A stretch of 64,000 nucleotides of DNA from Tetradesmus obliquus (GCA_030272155.1 CP126201.1:1966501-2030500), one strand, 5' to 3'. Positions 1-12,400 are shown, counted from the stretch's first letter. The notes: generated from the letters alone by a model not told the origin. Numbers and translations are program-made.

Positions 1-1066
1 GGGGCAGCAGCAGCAAGCACAAAGGGACCAGCAGCAGCAGCAGCAGCAGCACCGACACCCACATTGCTGCTGACAGAAGGTGCTGCTGCTCCAGCAGCTG
101 CCATCACTGATGGCAGTGGTGGCAGTCCAGAGTTTCCTGCAGTGTCCCTGCAGTGCTGCGAGCCTGCCTGCTTGACAGCTGGCAAGCCACAGCAGCAGCT
201 GACACTGCAGCTGCATGTAAAGAAAGGAGCCACAGTCGGCAGCAGCAGCAGCAGTCGCCTCAGGTGCAGGCTGGTTGCATTCCAGGATGGTGCAGCAGTG
301 CTTGATACGGAGGTGACGATGCAAGGCAGCAGCATCAGGTGAGGGTGGCCCTGTGACGTGCCACCATCAGATTGGTACAGAGCACAGTCAGCATAGGTGA
401 CAGCTGCCAGCAAGACGCGATCGTGGGGGGTCGCGCGGTCTTAGGTCAGCAATCAAGATCACCGGCGTCTGTCATGGCCTGCGGGTTTTTGCAGGCTGGC
501 TTTGCAGCCTGACCGTGCAGTAGATGTTGCTTTGACGCACTGCCAGTTGCAGTAGAACCACATAATTCGGAGGGCAGGAGTTCAGCTTTGAGGCACAGCA
601 GTTATCTTCTGAAACTAAAGACCTGCTGTGCAGCGCCGCGTGTGCTGCATGTGTTCTCAGTCCTCTGCTGCTGCTAAGCTCCTACTGCCCCTGCTGCTGC
701 TGCTGCTTCTTCATGCGTGCTCTTGTGCTGTCAGTGTTGCGCTGCCCCAGGTGCAGGCTGGCGTGCTGCATGTGGGGCTGCTGCCAGCCAACCCTGATGA
801 TGACAGCAGCAGCAGCAGCAGCACTGGTGCCGCTTCCAGCAAACCTACTAGCGGTGGCCTGCTGCTGCTCACACCGATGCTGGTGCTGCCGGCAGCAGCA
901 GCTGCAGAGCTGCAGCAGCACTGGCAGCAGGCAGCAGCAGCAGCAGATGAGGCAGGTGCAGCTTGCAGCCTGAGCTCTGCTTGGGATCAGACACTGGGCC
1001 CGCTGACTACAGACATTGCATATGTCATGTCAGCCTGTAAGGACACCAGCAGCTGGCCCAAGCCAA

Positions 1067-1100
<34 letters not shown>

Positions 1101-1317
1101 GGACCAGCTGCCAGAGGGTGTGCGTGCAGTGCTGCAGCAGCTGCTGACTTACCTGGCGACTTGTGGCATGTGGGCAACTTTGCAGCTGCTGGTAGACTGC
1201 GCAACAGAAGCAGCAGCAGCTGCTGCTGCCGGTGGTGCTGCTGTTGCAGATCAGGGGACAGCTAGCAGGTGCAGCAGCTCAGCAGCAACAGCAGAGATCA
1301 CACTGGCAGCAAGCTGC

Positions 1318-1350
<33 letters not shown>

Positions 1351-2859
1351 GTTGCATGCCAAGATGTCGGCAGCTGCAGCCGCAGCAGCAGCGGCCCTCT
1401 AAAGCCATCAATGCCATTAGCAGCAGCGGCAGAGGAACATGCCAAGCTGAAGCCTGGCCAGTCACCACAGGCGCAACACTACTCAACCAGCAGCATTGCA
1501 GCTGTGCCTGCTGCCTCACTTCTTTGGGGCTTCCAGAACCGCCAGCTTGAAAACAGCTACCAGGCGGCTGCATTCAGCAGCTCCAATGCACTGGATGTGG
1601 CATCAGTGGTGTATGCTGCTGCTGTCGGCTTGAGCTGCTACAACAATAGGAGTAGCAGCAGCGGGCAGCAGCAACAGCAACTGCTGCAGGTTGATCCAGG
1701 GCTGCTGTTCAGGAGTCAGGTTGTTGCTGTGGTGCTGTGTGTGGCAGGGCCGGTTGCGGTGCTGCTGCACAGGTGGCGGGTAGCAAGGAAGCTGCAAGCA
1801 CTGTGGCAGCAACAGCAGCAGCAGCAGCAGGTTGTTACAACAGCAGGTGACAGTGCACAGCATGCCTGCAGGACATCTTTGAATAGCTGCGCAGGTGTCT
1901 CTGCAGCACCAGCAGCTGGCAGCAGCAGCAGCAGCAGCAGCAGTGCGGCGCTGGCAGTGCAAGCCGAGCAGCTGCTGGTGGCTGCTGCGCACACAAAGCA
2001 GCAGCTGCTGCTGTGCTGGACTCTGCTGGTGCTGTGCTGGGGGCTGCTGGTGCTGCTTGGCGGCTGTGGGCTGATTGCTGAGCCATTTGTGGTGACAAAA
2101 CAGTGGAAGCAGGTTGGGTGGGCGGTTGATGTTTCGACCGTTGTGGCGTTTGCGCTTAAAGGGTGGATGAACCAGGTGGGTAGGACCCTGTGTTTGAGGG
2201 TGGGTGTTGTTGAGGGTGTCGACCGTTGCAAGTCGCAGCAGCGGCTCATTGCAAGAGCGAGCGTAAGCGGAGGGAGCAGCTTGTATTCCAAAAGTGGGTT
2301 GATTTCAGCGACACGACTTTTGCATAAAGTGATGAAGCTGCAGGCCCTCACCACTTGCTGCTGCTGCTGCTGCTCCTGCCCTTGTTCCTTCTGCCAAGTA
2401 GATGCCCACACACTGATTTCCGCCGTCGCTGCTGCTGCTGCCGCTGCTGCTACAGGTGCCCATCCGCTGGTTCCTGCCACTGCTGGCAGCTGAGATCTTG
2501 CCATCAACATGGTGCTGCCGCCACTGCTGCTGCCGCTGCTGCAGGTGCCCGTCCGCCGGTTCCTGCCACTGCTGGCAGCTGAGATGCTCATCAACGTCCT
2601 AGGAGCCTTAAAGCACGGCCTGCCGCTGCCGTGGCTGCTGCCCATGAACACTTGCTGCTGCTGTTGCTGCTGCAGGTGCCCATCTGCTGGTTCCTGCAGC
2701 TGCTGCTGCAGGCGCCAGTTGGCTGATTCCTGCTGCTGCTACCTGTCGTGGTCGCTATGCACCTGCTGCTGCTGCTGCCCCTGCAGTTAACCATCCGCTG
2801 GTTCCTGCCTCTGCTCAGCAACAAGACACTCATCAATATGCTGCGGCCGCTGCCGCTGC

Positions 2860-2907
<48 letters not shown>

Positions 2908-3422
2908 AGGTGCCCATTCGCTGGTTCCTGCTCCTGCTCGGCAGCGAGATGCTCATCAATGTCCTTGGGGCCCTCAAGCACGGCCTGCCGCTGCCGTGGC
3001 TGCTGCCCTCAAACACTTCTGCAGCTGCTGTTGTTGCCGCAGGTGCCCATCTGCTTGTGCCTGCCGCTGCTGCTGCAGGCGCCATTCGGCTGGTTCCTGC
3101 TGCTGCTACCTGTCATGGTAACAAGAAACCTGCTGCTGCTGCCCCTGCAGGTGCCCATCCGCTGGTTCCTGCCCCTGCTCGCCACTGAGATGTTCATCAA
3201 CGTTTTGGGGGCCCTCAAACACGGCCTGCCGCTGCAGGTGCCTATCCGCTGGTTCCTGCCTCTCCTTGGCAACAAGCCACTCAGCGGCATGTTGCTGCTG
3301 CTGCCACTGCTACAGGTGCCCATCCGCTGGTTCCTGCCCCTGCTCGGCAGCGAGATGGCCATCAACGTCCTTGGGGCCCTCAAGCACGGCCTGCCGCTGC
3401 CGTGGCTGCTGCCCATGAACAA

Positions 3423-3476
<54 letters not shown>

Positions 3477-3811
3477 AGGTGCCCATCTGCTGGTTCCTGC
3501 CGCTGCTGGGCAGCGAGACACTCATCAACATGCTGCTGCCGCTGCTGCCGCCACTGCTGCTGCTGCTGCTGCTGCTGCAGGTGCCCATCCGCTGGTTCCT
3601 ACCCCTGCTTGGCAGCGAGATGGCCATCAACGTTCTAGGAGCCCTCAAGCATGGCCTGCCACTGCCGTGGCTGCTGCTGCGCTACAGCTGCTGCACGCTG
3701 CTGCCGCTGGCACTGTTTGGGCTGCAGCAGGTGCAGGGCAGGGCGCGGTTTTGTGTGCGGCATGGGGTGCGGGTGCAGGGCAGGCTGCTGCCGCTGCCAA
3801 GCTGGGCTTAG
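1..3811 (+). CDS. 3' part of a large algal membrane protein gene (partial, 5' end outside window)
   Basis: Exons proposed: 1-340 (already open at the left edge), 735-2175, 3581-3811. The first ends in a phase-2 donor (GTGAGG at 341). The second has a pyrimidine-rich acceptor at 734 and ends at GTGGGT with phase 0. The last starts after a CTG tract and ends at TAG 3809-3811. The frame is continuous, giving KGWMNQ joined to VPIRWFLPLL. The protein is rich in Ala, Ser and Gln runs and has several hydrophobic stretches in its second half (LLFRSQVVAVVLCVAGPVAV, LLLCWTLLVLCWGLLVLL, the VPIRW exon), so a multi-pass C-terminal membrane region is likely. It resembles, from memory, the large algal proteins annotated as polymorphic-outer-membrane-like; no catalytic motif is visible and the function is unknown. 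The final exon has about ten upstream copies, so the choice of the last one is inferred from its stop codon and longer reading frame. Confidence 0.55.
2454..3580 (+). repeat. Tandem 5'-edge copies of the terminal exon of the membrane protein gene
   Basis: About ten diverged copies of the terminal exon's beginning (coding VPIRWFLPLLGSEM and a following NVLGALKHGLPLPW) precede the real exon at 3581. Copies start near 2454, 2544, 2674, 2789, 2909, 3040, 3150, 3236, 3316 and 3478. Most are preceded by a CTG tract ending in CAG, so each keeps an acceptor-like site. The longest tracts are about 2861-2909 and 3425-3478. Confidence 0.85.
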
Positions 3812-3989
3812 GGTTTGTGTCCGGGTGACATTCGTGTGCTGCCAAGTGCTTCAACATATTGACAACATGTGTGCGTCCTTGAATGGTGACTGGCTGGCTG
3901 GCTGCTGCTTTGTAGCTGACGCGGCAACAAAGCGTTGAAGTTCAGCTTGGTTGCTGTGCGCCAATCTGGGGGTGTTGCCGCTGGAGCTG

Positions 3990-4790
3990 GTTAGGGCTGC
4001 AGCAGGTGCAGGGCCGAACACGCTTATGTGAGCGGCATGGGGTGCGGGTGCAGGGCAGGCTGCTGCCGCTGTCGCAACATGTCTAGGGTGCGGGTTGGCG
4101 CGGGCTGGTGTTAAAATGCGACTGCCCTCAAGCAGGGCAGTTCATGCAGCTGGACACAGGGGCGCGGGTGGTGAGCTGAATGCTGCCACTGCAACAGAAT
4201 GCAGCAGAGCTGGGCTTGGTGTTTGAGCCTGGTTGGCAGTACTGCTCAGGCTGTCAGTGTGACGGTGGTGCCAGTGGTGGTCATCATGTTGCCATTTCAG
4301 CCATAGGGAGGTTGCCATTTCAGCCATAGCAACGTCGCTATCGGCCGGGCCCCACAGGAGCGGCTGAAAGAACAGGAGAAGGTGCGGTGATGGTGTGGAG
4401 ATGATGTGTTCCAGTGGTGATGTGAGAACCATTGGGTGTGGGTGGAGTGCAGGCTGCTGCCGCTGCCCTCTGGTTATACTTTTGAAAAGTTTGGGGACGT
4501 GTTGTAGGAATAATTGCTTTGCGCGCTGGGGTACTGTGCAGCACATGTGTTTGCGGCATGGGCTGCGGGTGAGTGGCTGGCATGCATGCAGGCTGCTGCC
4601 ACTGCCGGGCTGGGCTTGATGTTTGGGTTGGAGCTGGTGCATCTGGATGTGCTGTAGGTTTGATTGCTTCATGCCCTGTGAAAGTTCTACATGCTGTGTT
4701 TGTGGCAGGATGGGGTACGGATGATTGGCTGGCATGCATGCTGCACTGTTTGCAGTCAGTGCTGAACTGGGGTCGAGGCTGAAGCCTTGT
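3990..4790 (+). repeat. Decayed 3'-edge copies of the same terminal exon, downstream of the stop
   Basis: Sequence matching the last 80 or so bases of the exon (GCATGGGGTGCGGGTGCAGG and CAGGCTGCTGCCGCTG) recurs around 4005-4075, 4430-4470, 4550-4625 and, faintly, 4700-4745. These copies lie downstream of the stop and carry no long reading frame. Confidence 0.65.
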
Positions 4791-6918
4791 GTTGCTGGGT
4801 TATCAGACTGGAAGTTTGTTGTCAATGGGGCTTGCTGCAAGGATTGGCTGGACGTTTGAAGTGCGGCGCAAGAGCTTTGATGGTGGGTTGCTTGCCATGT
4901 TGAACTGCTCACAGCCAAGGAAAAGCATCAGCGCATGCATGATGAAAGTAGGGGTGTGCTTTGGGCGTAGCAGAGATGAAACACAGCTGCAGTGTCAGAC
5001 GCAGTGTGTGGAATACGCTGTCAGATCGCGTGCGCGTGTGCGTGTTTGTTTTTCGTTGATCTGCAGGCCCAAATGTGGGCAAGACTGTACGTTTTAGAGG
5101 CTGAGGCAACATAAATGTTACAGCAGGTTTGGTGTGCTGTCGATGCCGTTGAGTTCTAGTTGTTGTGCGCAATTGTGCTACCGGGGTACACTTGATAGGC
5201 GACAGCTGATTGCTTGTTGCAGCACCTGGCGTTGGGGATGCCTGTCTGCGCCATGCATGAAAACCTTGGCCGGAAGATTGGGGGCGGTGTCATTGGGGGC
5301 GGGGGGCGTCAATCGATGTACATGCCTCACAGGTTTGAGTTTGCAGCTGGTTGACGTAGAGCGGCGAATCATCTGGCAGGTGTCCGCTTTTTGCTTGCAT
5401 TTTGGTAGCAGATCTGTCTTCTGACGATAACGTCAGTATGATTAATGGTGGCAAGTAGCTTGGACTGCGTGTGTGCGCTATGTCACTTGCTTCACTTTGT
5501 CTGGCTGTGGCTGGCAGCATGATGCTGTTCTTCAGTGCCAAATTGTGCACACAAATGGCATTCTCGCAAGGAGATGAATTGGAGCAATGTGCACAAAGAT
5601 CTATGCTGAAGTGGCTTGGCTGCTGTGTGGATTGCTGGGGAGGCTTGCTGTGCATGATGCGGATATCCCTTGCTTGATATTGATTCTTGCCATGTACATG
5701 TGCTGGTAGCGCTGCGGCACATGTGCTGGTAGCGCTGCAGCAGCAGGCTGCTAGTTTGTCCTAATGCTGGATGGCTGAGTCAGCCTCAGGCTGACTCAGA
5801 GTTCTGCAGGGCCATGCTGGACTTGACTTCGCTGGTAACAGGGCGAGTGGCACTGCTGTGTGAAGGTGTCGTTTGACGTTGGAGTTTGCAGGGCGTTGAG
5901 GGTCAAAAGGTGTGCGCATGCACTGATACGCAAGCTGTTTGCTGTCACAGCTGTGATGGCTGCGGCTTCCCAGCCACAGTTGTTCTTGCGTAGGTTCAGC
6001 CGGCCGGGACCCCGCGGGGTTGTTGCCCTTGATGAAGATGCAAGGGGATGGTGTGCTTTTTTTTGTTATTAGGGGGACCGAAATCCTACTGGCTAGTCAC
6101 ACGCAGCAGTCAGGCCAACTTGACGGCAGGGAACACAAAGGCGATGCCTCCACCAGCAAGACACGTCTGGATGGTTTGACTCTGCTGGCTGGCTGGCAAT
6201 GCTTGCTCTGACATAGGCGTGAGAGTGGGGCATTGTTGCTGGCTATAGCATAGAGCTTTGTTGTTTATTGATGTTAGAGGGGTGCACTTATGCTGGCTAG
6301 CACCATGGTGTTTGAACGGCTGAGCGTGGCATGCAGCAGTGCTACCGGCGGGGATGGCACGCTGCTCTTTGTAACAAAGTGAGCTGCTTTCAGCTGCTTG
6401 GTGGGTTGAAGTTACAAGTCATACGCATCAGAAGCAGGCAAGCCTGCTTGGTAGCAGCTTGTTGATCGGTTGAAGCTGTGACGTCATAGTTGAAAAAAGC
6501 TCTACAAACCTTGGTACTACACGCTGGACGCTGCAGCAATGTAACATTGTAACAAAGCTTGGCAATCCTTTCAAATCCTCGCAAATATCAACAGGTTAGC
6601 GAAACTGCATCGGGCACAAGCCCAGCGAGCCGGTGCTCCACTCAAGAAACAAATTGTGGCTCTGCACACTAGCCCCTGCAACCATGTAATGTTAAATCAC
6701 TGGTGCAATTCTTCCTGTTTCTCATGTGCTCTGCCATGCACATCGAAGCAGGATGTGACTCAGATACATCCAGCATTCAATGCCGGTGCTGCCTTACTTG
6801 CATACCCATGCATTGTCAAGGCACCGCGCCAGCAGGACTTTCACTCAAGCAAACCTCCATCAAGGCACAGGAGCACCACAGCTACATGTTTTCTGACACC
6901 AGCTTAGGTCCACTGCTT
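4791..6918. other. Intergenic stretch, no gene recognised
   Basis: This is the space between the convergent membrane-protein gene (+) and helical-repeat gene (-). Open frames here are short, show no family resemblance and have no consistent splice structure. A T-run lies near 6058-6065. I see no RNA gene. Confidence 0.5.
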
Positions 6919-9292
6919 TCATGTCAAAACTGCTTTCATGTCAAAGCTCTCTGTCAACAACTTGTGCAGCTGCTCTGCAAGGTCAGCACTGCCGCTGCCT
7001 GCTGATCGCTGCATCAGCTGCTGCACAGCATCTGTGCTGAGCTGGCACAGCAGTGCTGCGCATCCAGCACTGCCCTGCTGCACAGCCGCCTGCAGCAGCT
7101 GCACCACAGCTGTGCTGCTAAGCAGTGCTGCTCCTGGAAGCTTGAGGATGTCCTGGGTGATGGCAGCACTGCCCTGCTGCACAGCTGCTAGCAGCAGCTG
7201 CTCTACGTTACTGACGTCAATCAGCGCTGCTGCTGGCAGGCGGCAGAAATCGTCCACACACCGCGTCAGTCCAAGATTCACTGACGCATGCAGCAGCTGT
7301 GACACAGCCTCCACACTTAGCTGCTGTGCTGCTGCCAGCCTACAGAGGCTGTGCACATGTCCAGATAACAGGTCGTGGTCGCCAGCTCCCTTCTCTACTG
7401 CAGTCTGCAGCAGCTGCAGTACCTTGTCCGTGCTGAGCTGCTCGACTGCTGGCAGCTTCAGCAGGTAGAACGTGCACTCTTGCCTGCCCTGCTGCACAGC
7501 TGTTTGCAGCAGCTGCACCACAGCGTCAGTGCTCAGCTGCTGCGTTGCAGGCAGCTCTCGCAGCATACATGTGAGGCAGTGCTCATCGCCATGCACCACA
7601 GCAGTCTGCAGCAGCTGCAGCAGATCTGCAGTGCTGAACTGCTGCGCTGCAGGCAGCTCCAGCAGCAGCTCAGCGCATGTTGACCTGCTGAGCAGCGCAG
7701 CTGTTTGCAGCAGCTGCAGAACCACGTTTCTGCTCAAACCTTCTGCTGCTTGCTTGAGCTGATACCACTCCCAATGCAGCCGCTCCATATACACGCTGTT
7801 GCCGCTTTCTAGAGCAACAGCTATGAGCATCTGCAGCAGCACCTCCAGAGTAGGTGCATTCATGTGCTGCTGCACCAACCGCAACCCCAGCATGTAGCTA
7901 GCTGCATTTGCGTGCTGGCGCCTGGCTGCTGTGGAGAGCAGCTTGCGCAGCAGCTGCGGCTCCGCTGGCAAGCTTCGCGCTGCTACGCCTGCTGCTGCTG
8001 CTGCTGTTGAAAGGAAGATGCAGTTCATGGCTAGCTGCAGTAGATCACGCGTCGTGAGGTGGGGCTGCAGCTCCCTCAGGAATAAAACCTCCTCACGGCG
8101 AGTCTGCACTTGCAGGCACAGGAGAGTGCAGGCAGAGAAATGAAATTAAGAGAGGGGAGTTACATGTGGGTCCTGGCACCGTCTTGGATGGTATGAGCCA
8201 CAACAGGTTGAACACAGGTCTGAGACCAGAAAAGGAGAGTGAGCACCGTAAAACACAATGTCACAGCAGTGGGCAACTGCCAGGTGAGGTGGGGCTGCAG
8301 CTCCCTGAGGAACGAAATCTCTTCAAAGCGAGTCTAGCAGCAGGCACAGAAGAGAGCAGAAGGAGACAGCGCATGCAGAGAGATCAAAACGCGTTGCTGC
8401 AGTGGCGAATGGAAGGCGATTCAAGGTAGCAGGCTGTAGTAGCCCCTGCTGTGGGTGCTGCACTAAGAACAGTCTGGTCACTGCCTGCCATGCTGTCGAC
8501 AGATCAAAGCTTAGGTAGCTGTGCTGGTGTCTGCTAGAGGAGCACATGATGTATGGTCCTTGCTGTTTATTAACAAGGATTGCATAGGGACATACCGTAC
8601 AGTGCTGTGGTGCGTAGTATCAAGAGCTACTATGTGACGGCAGACTGAAGCCAGCTGTGCCACCCTAACCAAGATGTATGCTGAGATGCAGCTATGATGC
8701 AGATGCATTGCCTGCAGCTGTTGTGTGCTGAGGTACTTACCGCTGGCTGAATGCTTGGGCAGCAAATGACCACTGCAGCTTCTGGCATGTCAGTCTGCAA
8801 GCCCAGCTCCTGCTGAGCCTGCACCCACACCTCCACTCCTGCCACCATGCTGTGTGCTGCATGTACCAGCTGCACGTAGGTCACTGTTACTCCAGCTGCT
8901 AGCAGCTGCTTCGCCCACTGCAGCGGAGGAGCAGGGATTTGCAGTGCGCGCTCAGCCACACCAGCAGCAGCTGCTGCTGAAGGCGTATGGCCCAGAAGCC
9001 ATGTGACTGCCAGCAAGCGCTGCGCCAGCGCCTTTCCAGCCGGCCTGGCATCAGCAAGAGTTGCTTCTGCTGCCTCTGTTACTCCCAGTGGTGCTGCTGC
9101 GCCTACTACTGCTGCAGATGCAGCAGCTGCTGCATCTAATGCATCCAGCAGCATGCTACCATCCTTCGGGAGCAGTTCAAGGCTGATGCTTCGAAGCTGA
9201 CGGCTGCTGGCTGCAAGGCAGGCCAGGCCCTGCAGGCCCAGCTGCTGGCAGCAGTAGGGCAGAACACGGAACAGTGCTGCATCGCTAGGCAT
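6919..9292 (-). CDS. Alpha-helical repeat protein with F-box-like N-terminus (two exons)
   Basis: Exon 1 is 9292-8741 (donor GTAAGT, phase 0) and exon 2 is 8103-6919 (acceptor CAG before ACTCGCCGTGAGG). The total is 578 aa. The start at 9292 (MPSDAALFRVLPYCCQQLGL) is chosen because the paralogue at 13751 begins at the same place; the frame is open further upstream to 9505. Residues 1-50 (LGLQGLACLAASSRQLRSI) resemble the helix pair of an F-box. The C-terminal 390 residues carry about eight 34-36-residue repeats of the type LLQTAVQQGxxxCxxxLLxLPAxxxLSTDxV, recalling ankyrin or other two-helix repeats. It is probably a protein-interaction scaffold, perhaps a ubiquitin-ligase adaptor; this is inference. 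The same architecture occurs at 13751-16090 in inverted orientation. Confidence 0.7.
8285..8338 (-). repeat. Copy of the 5' edge of exon 2 of the helical-repeat gene
   Basis: On the minus strand this intron sequence reads AG, then ACTCGCTTTGAAGAG, then a stretch coding FLRELQPHLT, matching the start of exon 2 at 8103. It lies upstream of the real exon and keeps the AG dinucleotide. Confidence 0.75.
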
Positions 9293-9803
9293 CAAGTACT
9301 TTGCTGACAGCACTTCAGGCAGTGCTGGAGTGAAGTAGCCAGGCAGTAGCGATAAAGTATGAATCTTGCAACGGCTGCGTGACTTCAGGACGATTGGTGG
9401 CCTGCGAGCTGCTGGCAGGCCAGTGAATCCGACCGGGTAAACACCCTGCAGCTGCAGTCTGAACCTAAAACCGCGAAATGGAAGTTGAAGCGCTGACACA
9501 CCCATACATACATGGAAACATAAAACGTACTACATTAAATCTAAAAATTTGCATCGCTGCTCGCTCATCCACGCCTGCTTGCGGTTGTAGTGACCTTCAT
9601 AACAGGTTCTCACGGAGCTGTCTGAATCTGCCAGCCTGGATAGCATCTTCAGGTGCATAAGTGCCTTACTCTTACGACTGCTTTGTTGAACAGCTTGACC
9701 TGCGATAAGTCACACAGTGTGTCTGAAAGAAGCGCATAAGAGAATTACGTCAGCAAGCGCCTCGAAAGCATCAACAGCAAGCCTCGCTTCCTCCGCATCG
9801 ACA
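9293..9803. promoter_or_regulatory. Divergent intergenic region between helical-repeat and LURP-one genes
   Basis: About 510 bp separate the two divergent start codons, so both promoters should lie here or in 5' leaders. The part near 9440-9505 is also conserved upstream of the paralogue at 13530-13600, which suggests a leader or an N-terminal extension. I see no clear TATA box. Confidence 0.4.
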
Positions 9804-12268
9804 ATGAGCGGGCCATACAGCGTTCCTCCTGCAGGCTATCCAGCCTCGAACGGCATGCAGGGGCATCAGGCAGCAGCAGGGCCCCAGTTTGGCATGCATG
9901 CAGCAGCAGGAGCTGGCTACTACCCTCCAGCGCCACAGCCTGGCCTTGGAGGGTACCCAGCACAACAGCAGCAGCCTCAGCAGTATCAGCAGTATTATCA
10001 GCCCCAACAATATCAGCAGCCTCAGCAGTACCAGCAACCGCAGCATTATCAGCAGCAGTACCAGCAACCCCAGCAGTACCAGCAGCAGTACCAGCAACCC
10101 CAGCAGCAGATGCATCATGGCGGCAACAATAGAGTTGTGGGTAGGTGCAGTGCTTGCATGCATATGTGCTCATAGGGTCTGCATCTTGCAGCAGCTTGTT
10201 TCACCTGCTTTCTGTTGGTTTCAAGTCACCTGGCGTACCCTGCACTGCTAGCAGTGCCTCGACACTCACACATGCACATGCGCATAACCTTCTGCTGCTG
10301 CTGCAACTGCTGTTGCTGCTGCCCTGGGTGCGCAGTGGTGTCGCCCCAGTTCTGCATGCCTCAGCAGACCGTGCTGGTGATGCAGGAGCAGGCAGGCTTT
10401 AAAAGCGACGACTTCACCATCACCGATGCCACAGGTGTGTATGTGTGTGTGTGGTAGCACGTGCTGCGCAATGCATGACAAAGCATGGGTGTAGTGCTCA
10501 AAGCAGCAGGAGTAGCTGGAAGAAGCAGAAGATGGAAGTGCTGCATGCACCTGGCTGCACACATATGCAGCTGCTATTCTTTGGCTTGCTGGCATGAACA
10601 CCAGCATCAGCAGCACACCTGCATGACCTGCAACCTGCATTTTGCTTGGCTTAGGATTGCTGATGTTGTTAGTGTCAAAATAGAGCAAGCCATGTCCCCC
10701 TTAATAATTAATAGCCGCACTCTGTCGCACTGAACATACATCCCAACATTTGTGCTGCCGCCGCTGCATTTGCCGCTGCGATTGCTCCCAGGCCGCCCTA
10801 TCTTCAAGCTGTCTGCTGCTGTGTTCTCCATCGGCAACAAGCGCCAGCTGCTGGATGCCTATGGCACCCCTCTACTGCACATGGAGCGCAAGATGATGAG
10901 CCTGCATGGCACCTGGCTGCTGCTGCGGCCTAGCGATGGAGCCAAACTTGCCGAGCTGAAGTCCTCCCTGATGTCGCTGACACCCTGTGAGTCCCTTGTA
11001 CACCGTTCTGTTGTTGCCCGAGTGCCATGGAGTATGTGGCGGTGCATCTGGTGCAGGGTTTGGACGCCAAAGTGTGTGTTATGCGCCTGTTTGGCGGCGC
11101 ATGCTGTTGTCGCATTGTGGCGCGCATATGGAGCTCAAGATGATGAGCCTGCATGGCACCTGGTTGCTGCTGCGGTCCAGCGATGGAGCCAAACTTGCCG
11201 AGCTCAAGTCGTCACTGATGTCGCTGACACCCTGTGAGTTGCCTGCTACATTACATACTGCTACATCAAATACACTGTGCTGCATTGTTGCTCTAAGACC
11301 TATGCAATAAAGCATTCAAGTACCAAAGGCATTGCTGCCGTTTCCCTGACATTTATCTGATGCCTGTCTGCTGCCACCCCTGCTGCTGCTGTTGCTGCTG
11401 CTGCTGCTGTTCTTCCGTGCTGCAGCCATCAAGGTGTACTTGAACGATGGGGACAAGGAGCCAGACTACGTCATCAAGGTGAGTTGTTGTGGCTTGATGT
11501 TGCTGTGGCTTGATTGGTGATTTGATGATGTGATTATATGATGGAGACAAGGAGCCAGACTACGTCATCAAGGTGAGGCAGGGCCCATTGCTGCTACCTT
11601 GCACCAGACACAAATTTGCACGGCCCGTAGGCTTTTTGTTGACCTGCCGCGCGCGCCCGCACATGTGTTATCCTGCCTGAGCTTTGTGATGAAATCAGCC
11701 TGTTTTCCACACTGTAGAGGTGGCTGACGCACTGCTGCTGCTGCTGCTGCTGCAGGGTGACTTCCGCAGCAAGCGCTTTAGCATCTGCCAGCGCACCCAT
11801 GGCAGCGATGTGCCCATCGCACAGGTGCAGAAGGAGAGCCGCTTTGCCAATAGCACTGCCTTCCTCATGTGAGTCCCCGGCTAGCGCAGCAGAAAAGGCG
11901 TGCAGGGTATTTGACAATTTTTACAAATTTTTACAAACATGCCTAGCTGTACTTGCATGCTGGTGTGTACATGTAGTACTAGCGCTGTACGTTTCAACCG
12001 TTGCTCGCTGTACCCAACCACTGAGAACACCAGCATGTAGGGTCTGTCGTTACCATTTTAAGAAGTCACTGCCTGAAAGCCTTTGCGTGCGAGGATGCTG
12101 ACATCAGCTGCCGCCGCTGCTGCCACTGGCTTGTTTGTTACCTGTCCCAACAGGAGCATGGTGACTGATGCTCAGAAGTACTTTTTGACGATCGAGCCTG
12201 GCGTGGATGCCGCCTTTGTGGTGGCACTGGCCACACTGTGCGACGAGATCTACAATGACAAGGAGTGA
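9804..12268 (+). CDS. LURP-one-related (DUF567/LOR) protein with Q/Y-rich N-terminus
   Basis: Six exons: 9804-10140, 10336-10434, 10792-10986, 11426-11478, 11756-11868, 12154-12268; 912 nt, 303 aa, all phases agree. Residues 1-112 are low complexity, rich in Gln, Tyr and Pro (repeated QQYQQPQQ), a prion-like tail. The rest is a LOR domain: FKSDDFTITDATGRPIFKL, LDAYGTPLLHMERKMMSLHG, IKVYLNDGDKEPDYVIKGDF and the closing YFLTIEPGVDAAFVVAL. This family has the tubby-like beta-barrel fold with a central helix; plant members are tied to defence and membrane-lipid binding, but the role in algae is unknown. I took ATG 9804 because it begins the composition typical of the tail; an in-frame extension reaches 9717 without a strong start. 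Family assignment is confident. Confidence 0.9.
11126..11240 (+). repeat. 3'-edge copy of LURP-one exon 3 in the following intron
   Basis: A near-identical copy of the last 105 or so bases of exon 3, coding MMSLHGTWLLLRSSDGAKLA to LTPC, with its GTGAGT donor, lies in intron 3 downstream of the real exon (10792-10986). Confidence 0.9.
11539..11580 (+). repeat. 3'-edge copy of LURP-one exon 4
   Basis: The end of exon 4 (coding GDKEPDYVIK) and its GTGAG donor recur about 100 bp downstream in the next intron, almost unchanged. Confidence 0.85.
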
Positions 12269-12400
12269 GGAGGAGTGACAAGGGTTGAGGCTCATCGCTG
12301 GCTGATGCTTCACTGCCTGACGAGATGTACAATGACAAGGATGACAAGCAGTGATAAGGAGTGAGGAGCGAGGCTCAGCGCTTGCCGATCCTGCAAGTGC
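12269..12400 (+). repeat. Copy of the LURP-one terminal exon end beyond the stop
   Basis: The stretch coding DEIYNDKE plus stop and about 50 bp of 3' sequence recurs at 12319-12400 as GACGAGATGTACAATGACAA followed by a similar trailer. It is a duplication of the gene's 3' end. Confidence 0.75.

Noticed and set aside
1716..2651. 311-codon minus-strand open frame opposite the membrane protein gene
   Set aside because: Low-complexity Ser/Cys shadow of CTG repeats with no family resemblance; the plus strand has splice-consistent coding.
2454..3580. CRISPR array or satellite
   Set aside because: Unit lengths vary, units are diverged and code exon starts, and the DNA is eukaryotic nuclear; exon-edge copies explain it.
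4142..4918. 258-codon minus-strand open frame
   Set aside because: It lies opposite decayed terminal-exon copies and has a His/Pro/Gln/Ser composition without domains; no partner exons found.
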